Assembly (NCBI GenBank): GCA_012295275.1
Contig: CM022672.1
Coordinates: 20,028,894 to 20,092,893 of the forward strand
Origin: Chrysomallon squamiferum
Taxonomy: Eukaryota > Mollusca > Gastropoda > Neomphalida > Peltospiridae
DNA length: 64,000 bases
Reading direction: 5' to 3'
This document shows, piece by piece, positions 1-11,270 of the stretch (position 1 is the first letter of the stretch; each line of letters begins with the position of its first letter). The notes under the pieces are model-generated. The model was not told where the DNA came from. It saw only the letters and a program-made list of their open reading frames with translations, and made no database searches. Position numbers and translations under genes: made by a program.

Positions 1-148
1 CTATGACTACATGTGGGGATGGACTCATTTATGTTTTTGGAGGATATTCCACACAGAAGAAACTCCTTAATGACATTTGGCAGTTTGATAATTCCACAGC
101 CAAGTGGACTCAGTTAAACCCAGCCTCTGAAGAAGAACCAGTAGGAAG
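1..148 (+). CDS. MEGF8: MEGF8 exon a (5' truncated by window), Kelch blade
   Basis: The frame starts at base 3 and reads MTTCGDGLIYVFGGYS, a typical Kelch beta-strand with its GG pair, then NDIWQFD and W. The donor is AG|gtgaat, leaving a codon split after two bases (Arg with the next exon). Confidence 0.85.
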
Positions 149-3100
149 GTGAATTGCTTGCTAAATAATAATAATAAATTGCTTGAATGTTGTTGGGGCT
201 TTTGGTTTTTTTTTTTTAAATGTTAATTATAACCAAATATGTTTTCAAGTGATACATATAATGATAATACAATAATAATCATTAAGAAGTTGATAGCACT
301 TTAATCTGATTAACACACATCTGATTTAATGTGAACCAGAGCATTAACTGAATTAATCTTTACACAGTTCTATTGGTTTACTGAAAGGATGGAAGTGTTA
401 AATATTTATTCACACAGTAGCTACCCCAGTGTAAAACAGAAATGTGTTTTTAAACATGTGTATAAGATATTGTAATGTCTATTTTCTCAAGTCATAAATG
501 TGATGAGTTCTGTTTTATAAAGGTATCACCATGCCATGGCTTGTATTCCTGCTCTGAAGATGCTCTACATTTTCGGAGGATTTATTTCAACAGAATCACC
601 GCTCAACTACCAGCCATGTAGAGAACTGTGGAAATTTAATATTGAGTCTCAAGTGTGGACAAATGAATCAGTGAGTTATTTTTGTACTTAACTAAATGTT
701 CTGTTGATAAGATATTAAAATGTTCAATAACTATTAAAGAGTTATCTAAAATTAATAAGTTATTTGGGTTTTAATGATGCCAATGCTTTCTATATATGTA
801 TATGTATATGTATATATAAATATGTTTTTTTTTTTTTTTTTCTGGAATAAATTATAGAAAGTCTTTTATTTTTATTATTATTATTCATTTTAAATAATGT
901 TCTGCAGATAATTCTTAATGAAAATAAATATATTTGTTTAAATTTAATTTAAATTTTCATTCACTCTACTTTACTTACCTGATTTGTTTGTACTTACTCT
1001 CTAACCATTTATTATCTCCTTAAAAAAGCAAAAAATCCTTAATTTCTAAATTATCTTATTTATTATATCAGTGCTAAAATGTAACTACCTTATTTTAAAA
1101 AAAAAATTTCCACTTTTTTTTTACCTTTAGTTTTATCTCTGTGTTACAGGTTCCAATATGGCTGCCAAGGCTGGCTGGTCATACGTTGATACAGATAGAT
1201 GACACCAAGCTTGTTGTAATTGGAGGCTTTTCAACTCAGCAGTACTTTTCTTCCAAAGTGTTAGAGTATGATGCTGGCAGTGGAATGATAGCATGGCAAG
1301 AGTATGACCGTTCATTGCTGTCAGGCAGTATACCATTAGGTGAGGTTGAAAATATATCAGGATCACATAGTCATCTCCGGAATCCATAATTGTTTTTATC
1401 ACTGATGTAATATTGACAAAAATTGAAGAAGAATAAAATGATATAAAAAGAAAAGATTGGAGTAAATGTTGCCTGCTGACATACTACTTGATAAATTTGA
1501 TAATAATTCAAAATCATTTAATTAATTAATGATTCAACAAGTTTTCATACAATTCAGAAAGCAGCAGAAAAAGAAAAAAAAAAAAAAACAACAAATATTT
1601 ATAATGAAAAAAAAAAACAAAATAGAAAGCAAGAAAAAAGAATATAAAACAACTTTTCTTTTTTTATCTATTAACATTTTAAAAATATGTCTTATTTTTG
1701 GAATAAAATGATTTGGAATAAAAAACCCTATAGAGAAAATAATTAATTAAATGATTAAAACTAATAAATTTTGATATCAAAATCTGTGTTCTTCAATTAT
1801 AAGCTAATAATGGTTTCAAATTTTGTTATTATTAGTAAATTTTTTTTTTTTTTTATATTCCAGGCATGTATGGACACACAGCAGTGTTTCACAAAGCATC
1901 ATCCACAGTCTATGTCTATGGTGGCTATGTTTATAAAGGTGACCAGTGGTCAGTATCACATGATCTGTTTGCATATGACATCACTGCCAGAGAGTGGAAT
2001 TTACTTGCCCCTGAAGTTCTAAGTGAAGTACGTTTATTTTTATTTATAATAAAATAATTTATTTTGATGATGAAAAATAGATAAAGAATTTGCTTTTTAT
2101 TTATTTATTCATGTGTTAAATTATCTAAGGAATAGACAATAATTACCAGAAAACTGACTTTTTGTTCATCCTAATTGTAATAAATATTCTCCTTATTATG
2201 CTATGTGATGAAACAAATTATCTGTTTGAACTAACAGTAGCAAATTGATCCTAACTTAAAGAGGATTTAATAAAAAATAATCTCAATTTATGTAATCATC
2301 ACATGATGACATCAGTAAAAGTGTTCGATTTTGTTTGTCTTTGTTGGTGTTGGTGTTTTTGTTTGTTTTGTTTTGTTTTTCAAATTAATGATCCTGAACA
2401 TATTTTTATAATTTTGATATCCATGACACTCATGTCTCCTGTAAAAACAAAAATGATGCTTATTATTGTTTGTTAATTTTAGTGGGAAGGCCGTGTGTTC
2501 CATGCAGCTGTCAGTCTAGATGATAAGATGGTCATTATGGGAGGCTGGACAGTGGGCAGTCAGTCATTACCTCACCTGCTAGTATATAGATATAGATGTA
2601 ACACATGGCACAAACTCCACCTCAAGTTTGCAGGTAAAATAATATATTAAAATAGTATGGAACTATACTGGTAATTTTCATTGGAATTTTTCATGTGACC
2701 TAGACAGATATATGAACTTCCAATGGATGCATGCATTTGTCAAATAGCTAATTGATTAACTGTAATGCAGTGTTCTTATTTTTCAACCAAAAAAAATTTG
2801 TATTATTCATATTAGTTCTGTAAATAACAGGTTCACACAAAATTTTTGTTTCAGTATGAATCATATATAATTTGTTTATAATGTTTATAGTTTGTTGGGG
2901 AAATAACATACAAGAAATGTATTTGTGTATGGGATGTAATACTCTGCAGAATACTGAATGCTATAAATTTATACAACATTAAATATAATTTTAACAAACT
3001 TAATTTTAATAACAGAAATGCATAATCTTTCTTTATTTTAAATTGTATTTTTAGTAATGTACAAGTGTTATTATTTTTATTTTATATATTTTTAAATGAT

Positions 3101-3629
3101 GTGTTAATTTTACATTTATTTTTAACAATATTTGAATTTTATTTATTATTATTATTCTTTTTTTTTTATTCTTTTTTAATTTTTATGTTTTAATTTTTTT
3201 AATTATAATTTAAAGAATTAATATATAAACACACATCTACAAATTTTATTATTTCAGATTTGAGTATCAAACAACAAGCTGTATCAGTTGTGGGTGTGAA
3301 AGCTGTCAGTTTTGGAGGTACAATATATGCCATGGGGGGTTTCACTGGGACAACAGTAGGCACAATGTCACAGCTGACAGTGCCTAGTGACATCTGCAGT
3401 CTGATTGACGTCGACAGTGTGTGTGAGGACACATCAGGCTGCTCTCTGTGTGTGCTCACTATTCCTGAAACTGGAAAAAACAAAACACTTTGTTATTCCA
3501 GTGATAAGCAAAGACCAGCAGGGTGAGTGTCCATTTCATATCTTTGACTGTATGTTTCTTATTTTTTGTTTTATTTATTGTTTATTTTTCTTTGTTTATT
3601 AATTTTCTTTAGTTTTATTATTTTTATTA

Positions 3630-3665
<36 letters not shown>

Positions 3666-6600
3666 AATATTTTAAATATTAAAATTTGTTTGTTGTGTTC
3701 TGTTCCATTCCATTCCATTTTAATTTTATTTAATATATTTTTTAAATTATTTTTATAAACTTCATAAACCACCATAAATGCAAGCAATGTTGACATTTTA
3801 TGTAGAGAGATATCCAGTTTAATCTTTTATAATGTGTTGCTGAAATTTAAAACATTTTCTTTATCCATTTGTTTTGCAGCTGTTCTCGCTCCAATAACTC
3901 ATGCAATATGAACTGGCATTTCAGTCGAAGTTGTTACCGCTATACAACATGCAGTCAGTGTCTAGCTGTCTACCCACAGTTCAAAGCAGCACCCATTGTA
4001 AGAAAACAGGGCAATAGAAATAGTCCTGATATTAGACAAGCCTTAGTCATAGCTAAAGTTCAATGTTTGGAAAACCTTAAATTTTTACCTATGTTGACAA
4101 TTAACTTTTAATTTTAAGTTGTGCTTTTTTACTGGTGTTACTTCAAGATTAATCTAATTATATTTATTTGAATTTATTTATCTGCATAAATCAACAAAGT
4201 CAACACCCTGTTTTAATAAAAATGTAATTTTATCAAATATTTGTGTTTCTGTTATATTATCAGTAGTAAATATTTGCAAATTGATCTGAATTTTTTTAGG
4301 CCTGTCAGTGGTGCACTAACTGTCCGGATGGTAAATGTGTTCCGCGTGGAGTGGACTGCAAGGTGGAGAGTGGGTGTGGACTGAAGCAGAATGTCATCAC
4401 TAAAGCTGAGAAGTGTGTCGAGTATCTGTGTTCAGCATCGGACTGTGACATGTGCTCATCTATTGGACAGTGTATCTGGACTCGCAATTTTAAAAGATCT
4501 AGTAAGTCTTGTGTGTATATGGATTTTATTTATTTGTAATTCTTTTTATTACTTTTTTTAATGTTTTTTTTGTTTTGTTTTGTTTTTTAATTCATTTTAA
4601 GGTGTTTTGGTTTTGTTTTTTTAACTCAATTTTTTATATTTTTTATTATTATTATGTTTATCTATTTCATTTTTATTTTATTTATTTACTTTTTTGTTTT
4701 TCAACGTTTCAGATACAAATAATGGTAATAATTGACAAAAATATGAGCAGTATTTTTCTGTAATGGATAATAATGTTTTGTTTAGTAACACACTTGAACA
4801 GATTGGTTAACTTTTATAAACTCTGATTATCAGGTGTCTGAATCTTTTACTCTTCCCAATAAAATATTTTTCTCTGTTATCAAACATTTGGTATTTAAAT
4901 ATGAGGCCTTAATCACAAAGGAATATTAATCATGTTTAAATATAGGCCTTTGACAGAGGAATATTATTCATTTAACATGTCCTCCTGTAGATCTAAATAT
5001 CTACATATTAGGCTGTGACATGCAATGTCTGTAATGTGTATAATATTTTCAGGTGAAGTAAGAAGGTATTATGACAGAAGCCCCAAGTACAACTGGAACT
5101 GTGTGACAGTCACATTACTAAGTACTGTGTCATCCATGAAGAAAGTCTTGTTAAACAACTGTACCCAGCGATGTTATACGTTCACTTCATGCACGTCTTG
5201 CCTCAATTCAGTCGGTGGGGAAGGTGGATCTAGAGAATGTATCTGGAGTGAAACTTTGCAAGAGGTAAATTTTTTTTATTTTTTTTAAATTGACATTTAA
5301 GGCTTATGTCAGGCTTCACCTATTAAACCATTCAAAATATATATTTTATTCATTGTTTTTTTCTTTCTTAAATTTTAAAATTATTTGTTTGTGTGTGTGT
5401 GTGTGTCTGTAATATTGTTTTTAAATTTATTATTATTATTTTAAAAATTTTTAAATTCAGTTTTAAATTTCAAGTTATTGAAAAATGGATACAAGATATT
5501 GGTTGATAAAACTAACAGAAAATACCAAATTTAATAAACATGATTTTAAAATTATTTCAGTGCATGCCACCTGCTTATCTCCCTTTACGATGCTCTTTTG
5601 GCGAGTGTGGCTACCTTATTGACCAGCGAGTAATCAACGGACTGGAAGCCTGTCCACGACCATGTTACGTGTACACCAAGTGTTCACAGTGTGTCATGAA
5701 GCAGGGATGTGGCTGGTGTGCGCTCGGTGGACAGAATGGCAAAGGTGTCTGTATGGCTGGCATTCCATCAGGACCTTCAGCTGGAATGTGTTCAGAGACT
5801 AACATCACTCTTGGCACTGACCCTATGCCTGGTGAGTGTGTTTTTTTTTATCTGAGGAATAATTTCTTTCTTCTTCTTGTTTTGTTGGGGTTTTTGGTTG
5901 CTTGATTTCTTGTTGGTTATGGAGATTTTTTTAAAACAATTATTGGAAGAATAACTTGTTTATTTTTTTAACTGTTTGAAGAATAATTTCTTTGACTTAA
6001 AACTGTATCTGGTTGACTGGTTGAAAATGGACATCATCATGTTTCTGTTCGGTGCTATAACATTATCATGACGTGATCATTTTATCAAGTGTGTCTAAAT
6101 GAATAAATATTTAACAATAACTCAACATTTTGTAATAAAAATGACGTCTAGATATCAGTGACATAGGATGCCATAGGAAGGAAATCACAAACAAATAAAT
6201 CTGTTGTGAATCACCATCAGGAACACAAAGAAGCCCAATAAGTATACTAGCAAGAACTGAACTAGTTACTCATAAAGTCTAACCATTGAGTAATCAATTT
6301 ATTCTCTTATTGAGGCTGATGTTGTAGGAATATTTTTAACTGCAATAATTTGAGCAATTATTTAATTCCTGGTTAGGGTATTAGATGATGTTGGCATAAT
6401 TAATTTAATGTAATTTAACATTTTTGTTCTTTTAGAAGCCTTTTCTGAGTTGGTGTGGGAGAGATTTTCTGGTGCTCCCACCTGGTCATATTCCCAGTGT
6501 CCACCTGAAAATGAGTGTCAAAATGGACATCACACCTGTAACCCTGAGACTCAGAACTGCATCGATACTCCATCTTCTTTTAAATGTGAATGCAAGAATG

Positions 6601-9600
6601 GCTACATTCAAAAACAGTAAGTGAAACAGAATTATATAATTATGATAATGTTAAGATCATATTAGTCATAGTTATGCTATACTGTATTAATCCTAGCTGT
6701 AATTTTAAAAATAAAATTTTAAAAATAAAATTTTAAAAATTATAAAGTAATAATTATAAAGTAAAAATTAAAAGAAATGAAAATTATATGACTTTAACTT
6801 GTTAATACCATCAAGTTAATTAATAAAAAATTCTCTTTGTCATTATATTTAAAACATAATTGTAAAATTTAAAATCTATTTTTTAAAATAATAACATGGT
6901 TTTAACATTTGTATTATTATTATTATTTTTTTTTTTTTCTGTTTTCAGAGGTGACCGCTGTGATCCAGTTTGTCACGAAGGCTGTGTTCATGGACAGTGT
7001 ATTCACCCTGATAAATGTCAGTGTCACTTTGGCTGGGTGGGTGACAACTGCAGTGTCGAATGTCAGTGCAATAAACACAGCAACTGTCGCAGTGTCAAGG
7101 AATCTGGAATCTGTTTACAGTGTCACAATAACACCCAGGTAAGGAAAAAAATGAATTAATATTTATTTATCAACATAAAACATTTATTATTAATTGTTAT
7201 AAGGTATTATTTTATGCTTTGGAAGTATTTGTTGCTTTTATTTTATTATAATAACATTGGTATAAAAAATAAATTTGTTTTTATATCTTTTTTGCTTTTG
7301 TTTTTCTATCATGATATAACTGCCTCATAATAGAGAATGTATAATGGAAAATATTTTAATAATAAATAAAAATAATGTTTATCTAACATATAAATTTGTT
7401 TTTCATTTTTTCTCAGGGCCCTAGATGTCAGGAATGTAAACCGAAGTTTGTAGGAACTCCTCGGAATGGTGGCAGCTGTGTCCCTTGCTCTGTGTTCTGT
7501 AACAATCACACACACTCTTGTTTTAGAAAAGATGATGATGTTGGACATCCTACATACCGTCATGTAAGTAGTAGCTTTGCTAGGGGAGATAATCTGATAC
7601 GGAGTGGTTGACGGAATTATTGTTCATGATATACTTGAAATTGAATTTCTCTTAATGGATAAAGTTATTGAAATTTTTAAAACCTTTTATTTTTTTTTTT
7701 TTTTTTTTAACTTTAAATTTTTAATTCAAATTAAATTTTTTATAAATACACTGTGTTTAATTTTTATTCATGTAAAACAGACATTGTCTTCTTGTTATCC
7801 TGTTTTTACCTGTAAAGTTCTCTTTACTGTAAGAAAATACCCCCCAAAAAAAAAATAATAATAATAAAAATAAAAAAATAAATAAATAAATACTGTGTGT
7901 ATGAAAAAAAACATTAATTTCTCCATCTTATAATAAATACACACAATTGCATTATAATTGAATTCATTGTAATTTTTTCATGCTACAGCGAGGACCCAAG
8001 GAATCGGAGGCGGTGTGTAAAGGATGTCAACACAACACAACTGGTGAGAAGTGTGAGATCTGTCTGGATGGCTACTTCCGTCAACGAGACCAACCACAAC
8101 ACGATGGCTGCAGACCGTAAGACATATTAATATATAAACACTGGTATTTTTAAATATTTGTGAATTACACACAGAAAATATTTCCAATATGTTTGTCTGA
8201 AAATGAAAGTCGAAGAAACACTCTGAAAAATGTAAAAAAAATGTGTGCATGTGTGTGTGTGCATGTGTGTGTGTGTGTGTGTCTATATTGGATATATACA
8301 GTAGAAACTTATTTAGCAGTATCTCTCACATTTTTAGTTCCTACACATTTATTTTAAACATAAAAGTGATGTAATAATCTTCTACAGAAACAGGTGAATC
8401 TCAATTTGTTTAATTAAAAATAGTTTAGGAAAATGTTACTGTTCGTTAAATTTGTGCTGAGGTGATGTTAAACTGTCTCTGTCATTCATTGTTCAGTCAT
8501 TCTGTTCATTAAATTATTTGACATGTGTGTGTTTACAGGTGCATGTGCAATGGTCACAGCTACACCTGTGATAAAGAATCAGGAGAAAACTGTAAGTGCA
8601 GTAACAACACTGAAAGTAAATGTGACTCTAAAGACAGCAAGAAACAGTGCTGGGAAGTACAGGTTTGTATCAAATACACAACAGTAGACTATGGTGATTT
8701 TACTAGCCTGGTTGTTTATAAATTGTAACTACAACCATTCTCAGAATCTCTGAAGTATTACAGTAAAAGTGTGTTTTCTTTTTCTTCTTCTTCTTCTTCT
8801 TTTTTTTTTTTTTTTTTAAGAATATTGATTTAGTGGTATATTTATTTCAGAATAAATCAATTTGTATAGTTAACCAGATCAAATTTGATAACTATTTTAT
8901 TTAATCATATTTTTTTTTTTTCTACTTTTATTTTGTTTTTGATGAACTGTTTATTACAGTACTGCATATTTCTGTTTTAGTTTTAATTTACAGAAATTGA
9001 ACAGTCCAACAAAATTAATATTCCTGTACAGATTACATTACACTTATTTCAATTTCCACAGCACATCTGGATAGTTAAAAAAGTAAAAATATGTATATAT
9101 TTAAACCAGTATAGTGAGGGAATAATTTGTCATGACTGATGAACTGTGTTATGAAATATCCACATCTGAAACCACAAGGTTTAGTTGTAAATGATAATTT
9201 ATCTTCACTTTACAATTTAGTCACCAAAATGAATGTCTTAAAAGTCTTCAGTTTATACATTTTTTTATAATAATTTACAAGTTTTAATTTCATCTTCTGG
9301 TTTTTTTTTTCGTTTTTTTTTTAATGCAAATAATTCAGTACACTAAATTAAACATTTCTGCAAACATATAAACAGGATTATACTAGTTTTAAGACAGCTG
9401 AGTTACCTAAAAATAATTTATCAATACCAATTCAATCACTGATTTAAATCTCTCTCAATTATTAGATGTTTTCAAATTACAAATTTCTTAATTTAATTTT
9501 TTTCTGTAGATAATTTTGAATTATTAGATGTTTCCAAGTTATAAATTTCTTAATTTTTTTTTTTCCATGATAAAAATTTGATTTATTAGATATGTCAATG

Positions 9601-11270
9601 TTATAAATTTCTAAAAAAAATGTTCCTTTAGATAATTTTGGATTATTAGATATTTCCAAGCATAATTTTTTTTTTTTTTTTTTTATTGATGATTTTGAAT
9701 TCTTTTATTTGTTTTGTTTTTTATTAAAGTGTTCAACATGTAAGGAGTATTTTCTTGGTACACCAGTCAGTGGTCACCAGTGTTACAGACAGATGACCGT
9801 GGACAGAGATTACTGCTTTGACCCAGAGACACAGAAAAACTGCAACCAGTTTGCACAGCCTCTCAGATACGGCAGAACTGTTTTCTTTGCAGTGCAGCCT
9901 AAATATCTCAATGTTAATATCAGAATTACTATAGATGTCACTAAAGGAGGTTAGCATTTAGTATTCATCAGAATTAGATATATGAATGTTGGTGCCATTT
10001 TATGAGTTAATTTTATTAATGAGTGACATTCTCTCATAGCAAGAAAAAAACACTTTATTTTGGAATAGATATACAGAAATGGAAATGATTCCAATAGCCT
10101 TTTGAATCTTTTTTTAGTATTACCACCAGCTTTGGAGACTTGAGAAATGAAGGGAATGTAATGTTGTCTCAAAAAAGATTTTTTGTGATGAGAAGAGTAA
10201 TAATGTAAAGTAAATATCAGCCGTTCAAAAAATCAGGATTACATTTGAAAGTTTTAATTTATTTTCTTATCAGTGATAATCTTAAAATTCTTTTATTAAT
10301 ATTGCATACTGTTTTTTTCTTTTCTCCTTCAGGTGCTGATGTGTATTTTTCCAACAAAGAGGATACATTTAAGGTGGACGTTGACCCAAAGACTGGGATC
10401 CACCATCTCAGCATGGATCCCATTTACCAGCAGGCATCACACAGAGATATAGATTCCTTCAGGACCAAACGCAGTGATCATTCTAGCTTTAGCATTCATC
10501 GTTCTGAGCCAAATTCTCGTCAGGCACGATCAAGTGAACCTGCAGCTAAAACCTACGTCATCGACGAAACTGTAGCCAATGATCTCAACACATTCATTAC
10601 AATAAATCGCCCAGACACCATTCTTTTTGTGAGAGAAGTTCATTTCCGACTGGTCTTGACTCTACCCCGCGATGTGCACCATTTGCGCACTTCGCGTTTT
10701 TACATCGTTCTCAAAAGTATCGGCAGTTACCAAAACGACAGCACCTATGGGAATTTGTATTTCCGACAGGATCAGCCTCACATTGATTTGTTTGTGTTTT
10801 TCTCCGTGTTCTTCTCGTGTTTCTTTCTCTTTCTGGCAATGTGCGTGATGCTGTGGAAGATGAAACAGGCCTTCGATACACGACGTATTCGGCAGGTCAG
10901 AGCGAGGGAAATGGAATGCATGGCTTCAAGGCCTTTTGCAAAAGCTCTTGTTCTCATAGACTTCCCTCTCATTGCTCCTGTCCTCATCTCCAAACGAGCT
11001 AAATGCACCAAGTCAATGAGAAACCTCAACCAGCTAGATAGTCCTTATTTTGTGCCTCCCCCTTGTGACGATCACTTGAACATTGTTCCCATAGCAGTGG
11101 AACCCACAGACGATGGTGTGGCTGCTGTTGGCACAGTTGTTATCCAGCTTCCAGGAGGCATTTATGCACCGTCGAAATTGTGTTTAGGGTCGACGTTGAC
11201 AATGCGATTAAATCCACCTGTGACAACAAAAACTGCTGTTCGCAGGCGTCCAAGTGCATCATCATGTTAA
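1..11270 (+). CDS. MEGF8: MEGF8 (multiple EGF-like domains protein 8), 3' part of gene, 17 exons, 5' partial
   Basis: Seventeen exons with GT/AG borders join in one frame from base 3 to the TAA at 11268-11270, giving 1264 residues; every splice phase matches. Order seen: six Kelch repeats with hydrophobic-GG cores (residues 1-about 310), cysteine-rich PSI-type modules (about 315-622), an EGF-like module (about 640-685), an EGF with C-x-C pattern (686-716), laminin-EGF modules (718-about 900), a beta-rich ectodomain segment, a transmembrane helix (1105-1127) and a 137-residue tail with MASRPFA (1149-1155) and EPTDDG (from 1209). MASRPFA is shared with attractins, but the EPTDDG...QLPGG tail block is as I recall vertebrate MEGF8, so MEGF8 is preferred. 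Known for the family: a type I membrane protein that recruits MGRN1/RNF157 to ubiquitinate Smoothened and acts in left-right patterning. The N-terminal CUB/EGF half is upstream of the window. Confidence 0.93.
523..670 (+). CDS. MEGF8: MEGF8 exon b, Kelch blade
   Basis: Acceptor ttataaag, donor gtgag. It encodes YHHAMACIP, then LYIFGGF and LWKFN..VW, the full Kelch signature, and ends in phase 0. Confidence 0.9.
1150..1339 (+). CDS. MEGF8: MEGF8 exon c, Kelch blade
   Basis: Acceptor gtgttacag, donor gtgagg. It encodes LAGHTLIQ, KLVVIGGFS and a tyrosine-rich strand. Phase 0 in, phase 1 out. Confidence 0.9.
1864..2027 (+). CDS. MEGF8: MEGF8 exon d, Kelch blade
   Basis: The acceptor cag follows a T-rich tract; the donor is gtacgt. 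It encodes MYGHTAVFH, VYVYGGYV and LFAYDI..REWNLL, a complete Kelch repeat. Phase 1 in, phase 0 out. Confidence 0.9.
2483..2633 (+). CDS. MEGF8: MEGF8 exon e, Kelch blade
   Basis: Acceptor ttttag, donor gtaaaa. It encodes WEGRVFHAAV, VIMGGWT and LVYRYRCNTW. Phase 0 in, phase 1 out. Confidence 0.9.
3258..3522 (+). CDS. MEGF8: MEGF8 exon f, last Kelch blade and start of PSI region
   Basis: Acceptor tttcag, donor gtgagt. It encodes IYAMGGFTG and then switches to a cysteine-rich segment (DICSLI, CEDTSGCSLC), the usual Kelch-to-PSI transition of the attractin/MEGF8 family. Phase 2 out. Confidence 0.9.
3880..3997 (+). CDS. MEGF8: MEGF8 exon g, PSI module
   Basis: Acceptor ttttgcag, donor gtaaga. 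It encodes SCYRYTTCSQCLAV, the C-x(5)-C-x(2)-C signature of PSI domains. The reading frame appears to run on past the donor, but the splice site and the match to the next exon support ending here. Confidence 0.88.
4300..4501 (+). CDS. MEGF8: MEGF8 exon h, PSI modules
   Basis: Acceptor tttttttag, donor gtaagt. It encodes CQWCTNCPDGKCV and CSASDCDMCSSIGQCIW, the end of one PSI module and the start of another. Phase 1 out. Confidence 0.9.
5053..5264 (+). CDS. MEGF8: MEGF8 exon i, PSI module
   Basis: Acceptor attttcag, donor gtaaat. It encodes the NNCTQRCYTFTSCTSCL and RECIWSE segments. The Asn in NNCT is a possible glycosylation site. Phase 0 out. Confidence 0.9.
5561..5831 (+). CDS. MEGF8: MEGF8 exon j, PSI module
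   Basis: Acceptor atttcag, donor gtgag. It encodes CYVYTKCSQCVMKQGCGWC, a textbook PSI core. Phase 0 in, phase 1 out. Confidence 0.92.
6436..6616 (+). CDS. MEGF8: MEGF8 exon k, EGF-like module
   Basis: Acceptor cttttag, donor gtaagt. It encodes CPPENECQNGHHTCNPET, then NCIDTPSSFKCECKNGY, the layout of a calcium-binding-type EGF domain. Phase 2 out; the last cysteine lies in the next exon. Confidence 0.9.
6949..7138 (+). CDS. MEGF8: MEGF8 exon l, EGF and laminin-EGF start
   Basis: Acceptor gttttcag, donor gtaagg. It encodes HEGCVHGQCIHPDKCQCHFG, then NCSVECQCNKHSNC, the EGF-to-laminin-EGF join seen in MEGF8 and attractins. Confidence 0.93.
7417..7563 (+). CDS. MEGF8: MEGF8 exon m, laminin-EGF module
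   Basis: Acceptor tttctcag, donor gtaagt. It encodes GPRCQECKPKFVGTP, the laminin-EGF loop, then CVPCSVFCNNHTHSC. Phase 0 both ends. Confidence 0.92.
7989..8116 (+). CDS. MEGF8: MEGF8 exon n, laminin-EGF module
   Basis: Acceptor tgctacag, donor gtaag. It encodes CQHNTTGEKCEICLDGYF, a strong laminin-EGF signature, including an NTT sequon. Phase 2 out. Confidence 0.93.
8539..8662 (+). CDS. MEGF8: MEGF8 exon o, laminin-EGF module
   Basis: Acceptor gtttacag, donor gtttgt (less usual at +3/+4). It encodes CMCNGHSYTCDKESGENCKC, the start of the last laminin-EGF module. Confidence 0.9.
9457..9702 (+). repeat. 62-bp degenerate tandem array, 4 copies, in MEGF8 intron
   Basis: Units start at 9457, 9519, 9581 and 9641 with the shared core TTATTAGAT followed by a shared ATAAATTTCT segment. 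The array ends 28 bp before the exon at 9730, so it probably supplies that exon's branch-point and pyrimidine region. Confidence 0.8.
9730..9949 (+). CDS. MEGF8: MEGF8 exon p, end of laminin-EGF and membrane-proximal region
   Basis: Acceptor ttattaaag (weak, not a C before AG), donor gttagc (weak). It encodes CSTCKEYFLGTP, then a beta-rich run ending IRITIDVTKG. Frame and domain continuity support it despite both weak sites. Confidence 0.88.
10333..11270 (+). CDS. MEGF8: MEGF8 last exon: juxtamembrane, transmembrane helix, cytoplasmic tail
   Basis: The acceptor ctccttcag is followed by 311 codons and TAA. It holds a basic RTKR site (10461-10472), the beta-rich membrane-proximal segment, the helix at 10788-10856, a basic stop-transfer (KMK, RRIRQ), MASRPFA at 10920-10940 and the MEGF8-type EPTDDG...QLPGG block from 11100. 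The tail ends RRRPSASSC. This is the largest exon and keeps the whole tail in one piece. Confidence 0.95.

Larger units (their letters stand above)
149..10332 (+). other. MEGF8: MEGF8 introns
   Basis: Sixteen introns of roughly 0.2-1.1 kb separate the exons above. They are AT-rich with poly(T), ATT and GT tracts and hold no coding sequence I can support; short ORFs inside them are exon overhangs or low-complexity artefacts. The longest (8663-9729) contains a 62-bp tandem array. The intron at 6617-6948 has a short A/T tandem array near 6700-6760. Confidence 0.85.

Noticed and set aside
3199-3483. 94-codon minus-strand ORF
   Set aside because: Shadow of the MEGF8 exon at 3258-3522.
1-11270. 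Attractin (ATRN/ATRNL1) as identity of the plus-strand gene
   Set aside because: Attractins share Kelch, PSI, laminin-EGF and MASRPFA, but I see no C-type lectin segment between Kelch and the laminin-EGF modules, and the tail's EPTDDG...QLPGG block fits MEGF8.
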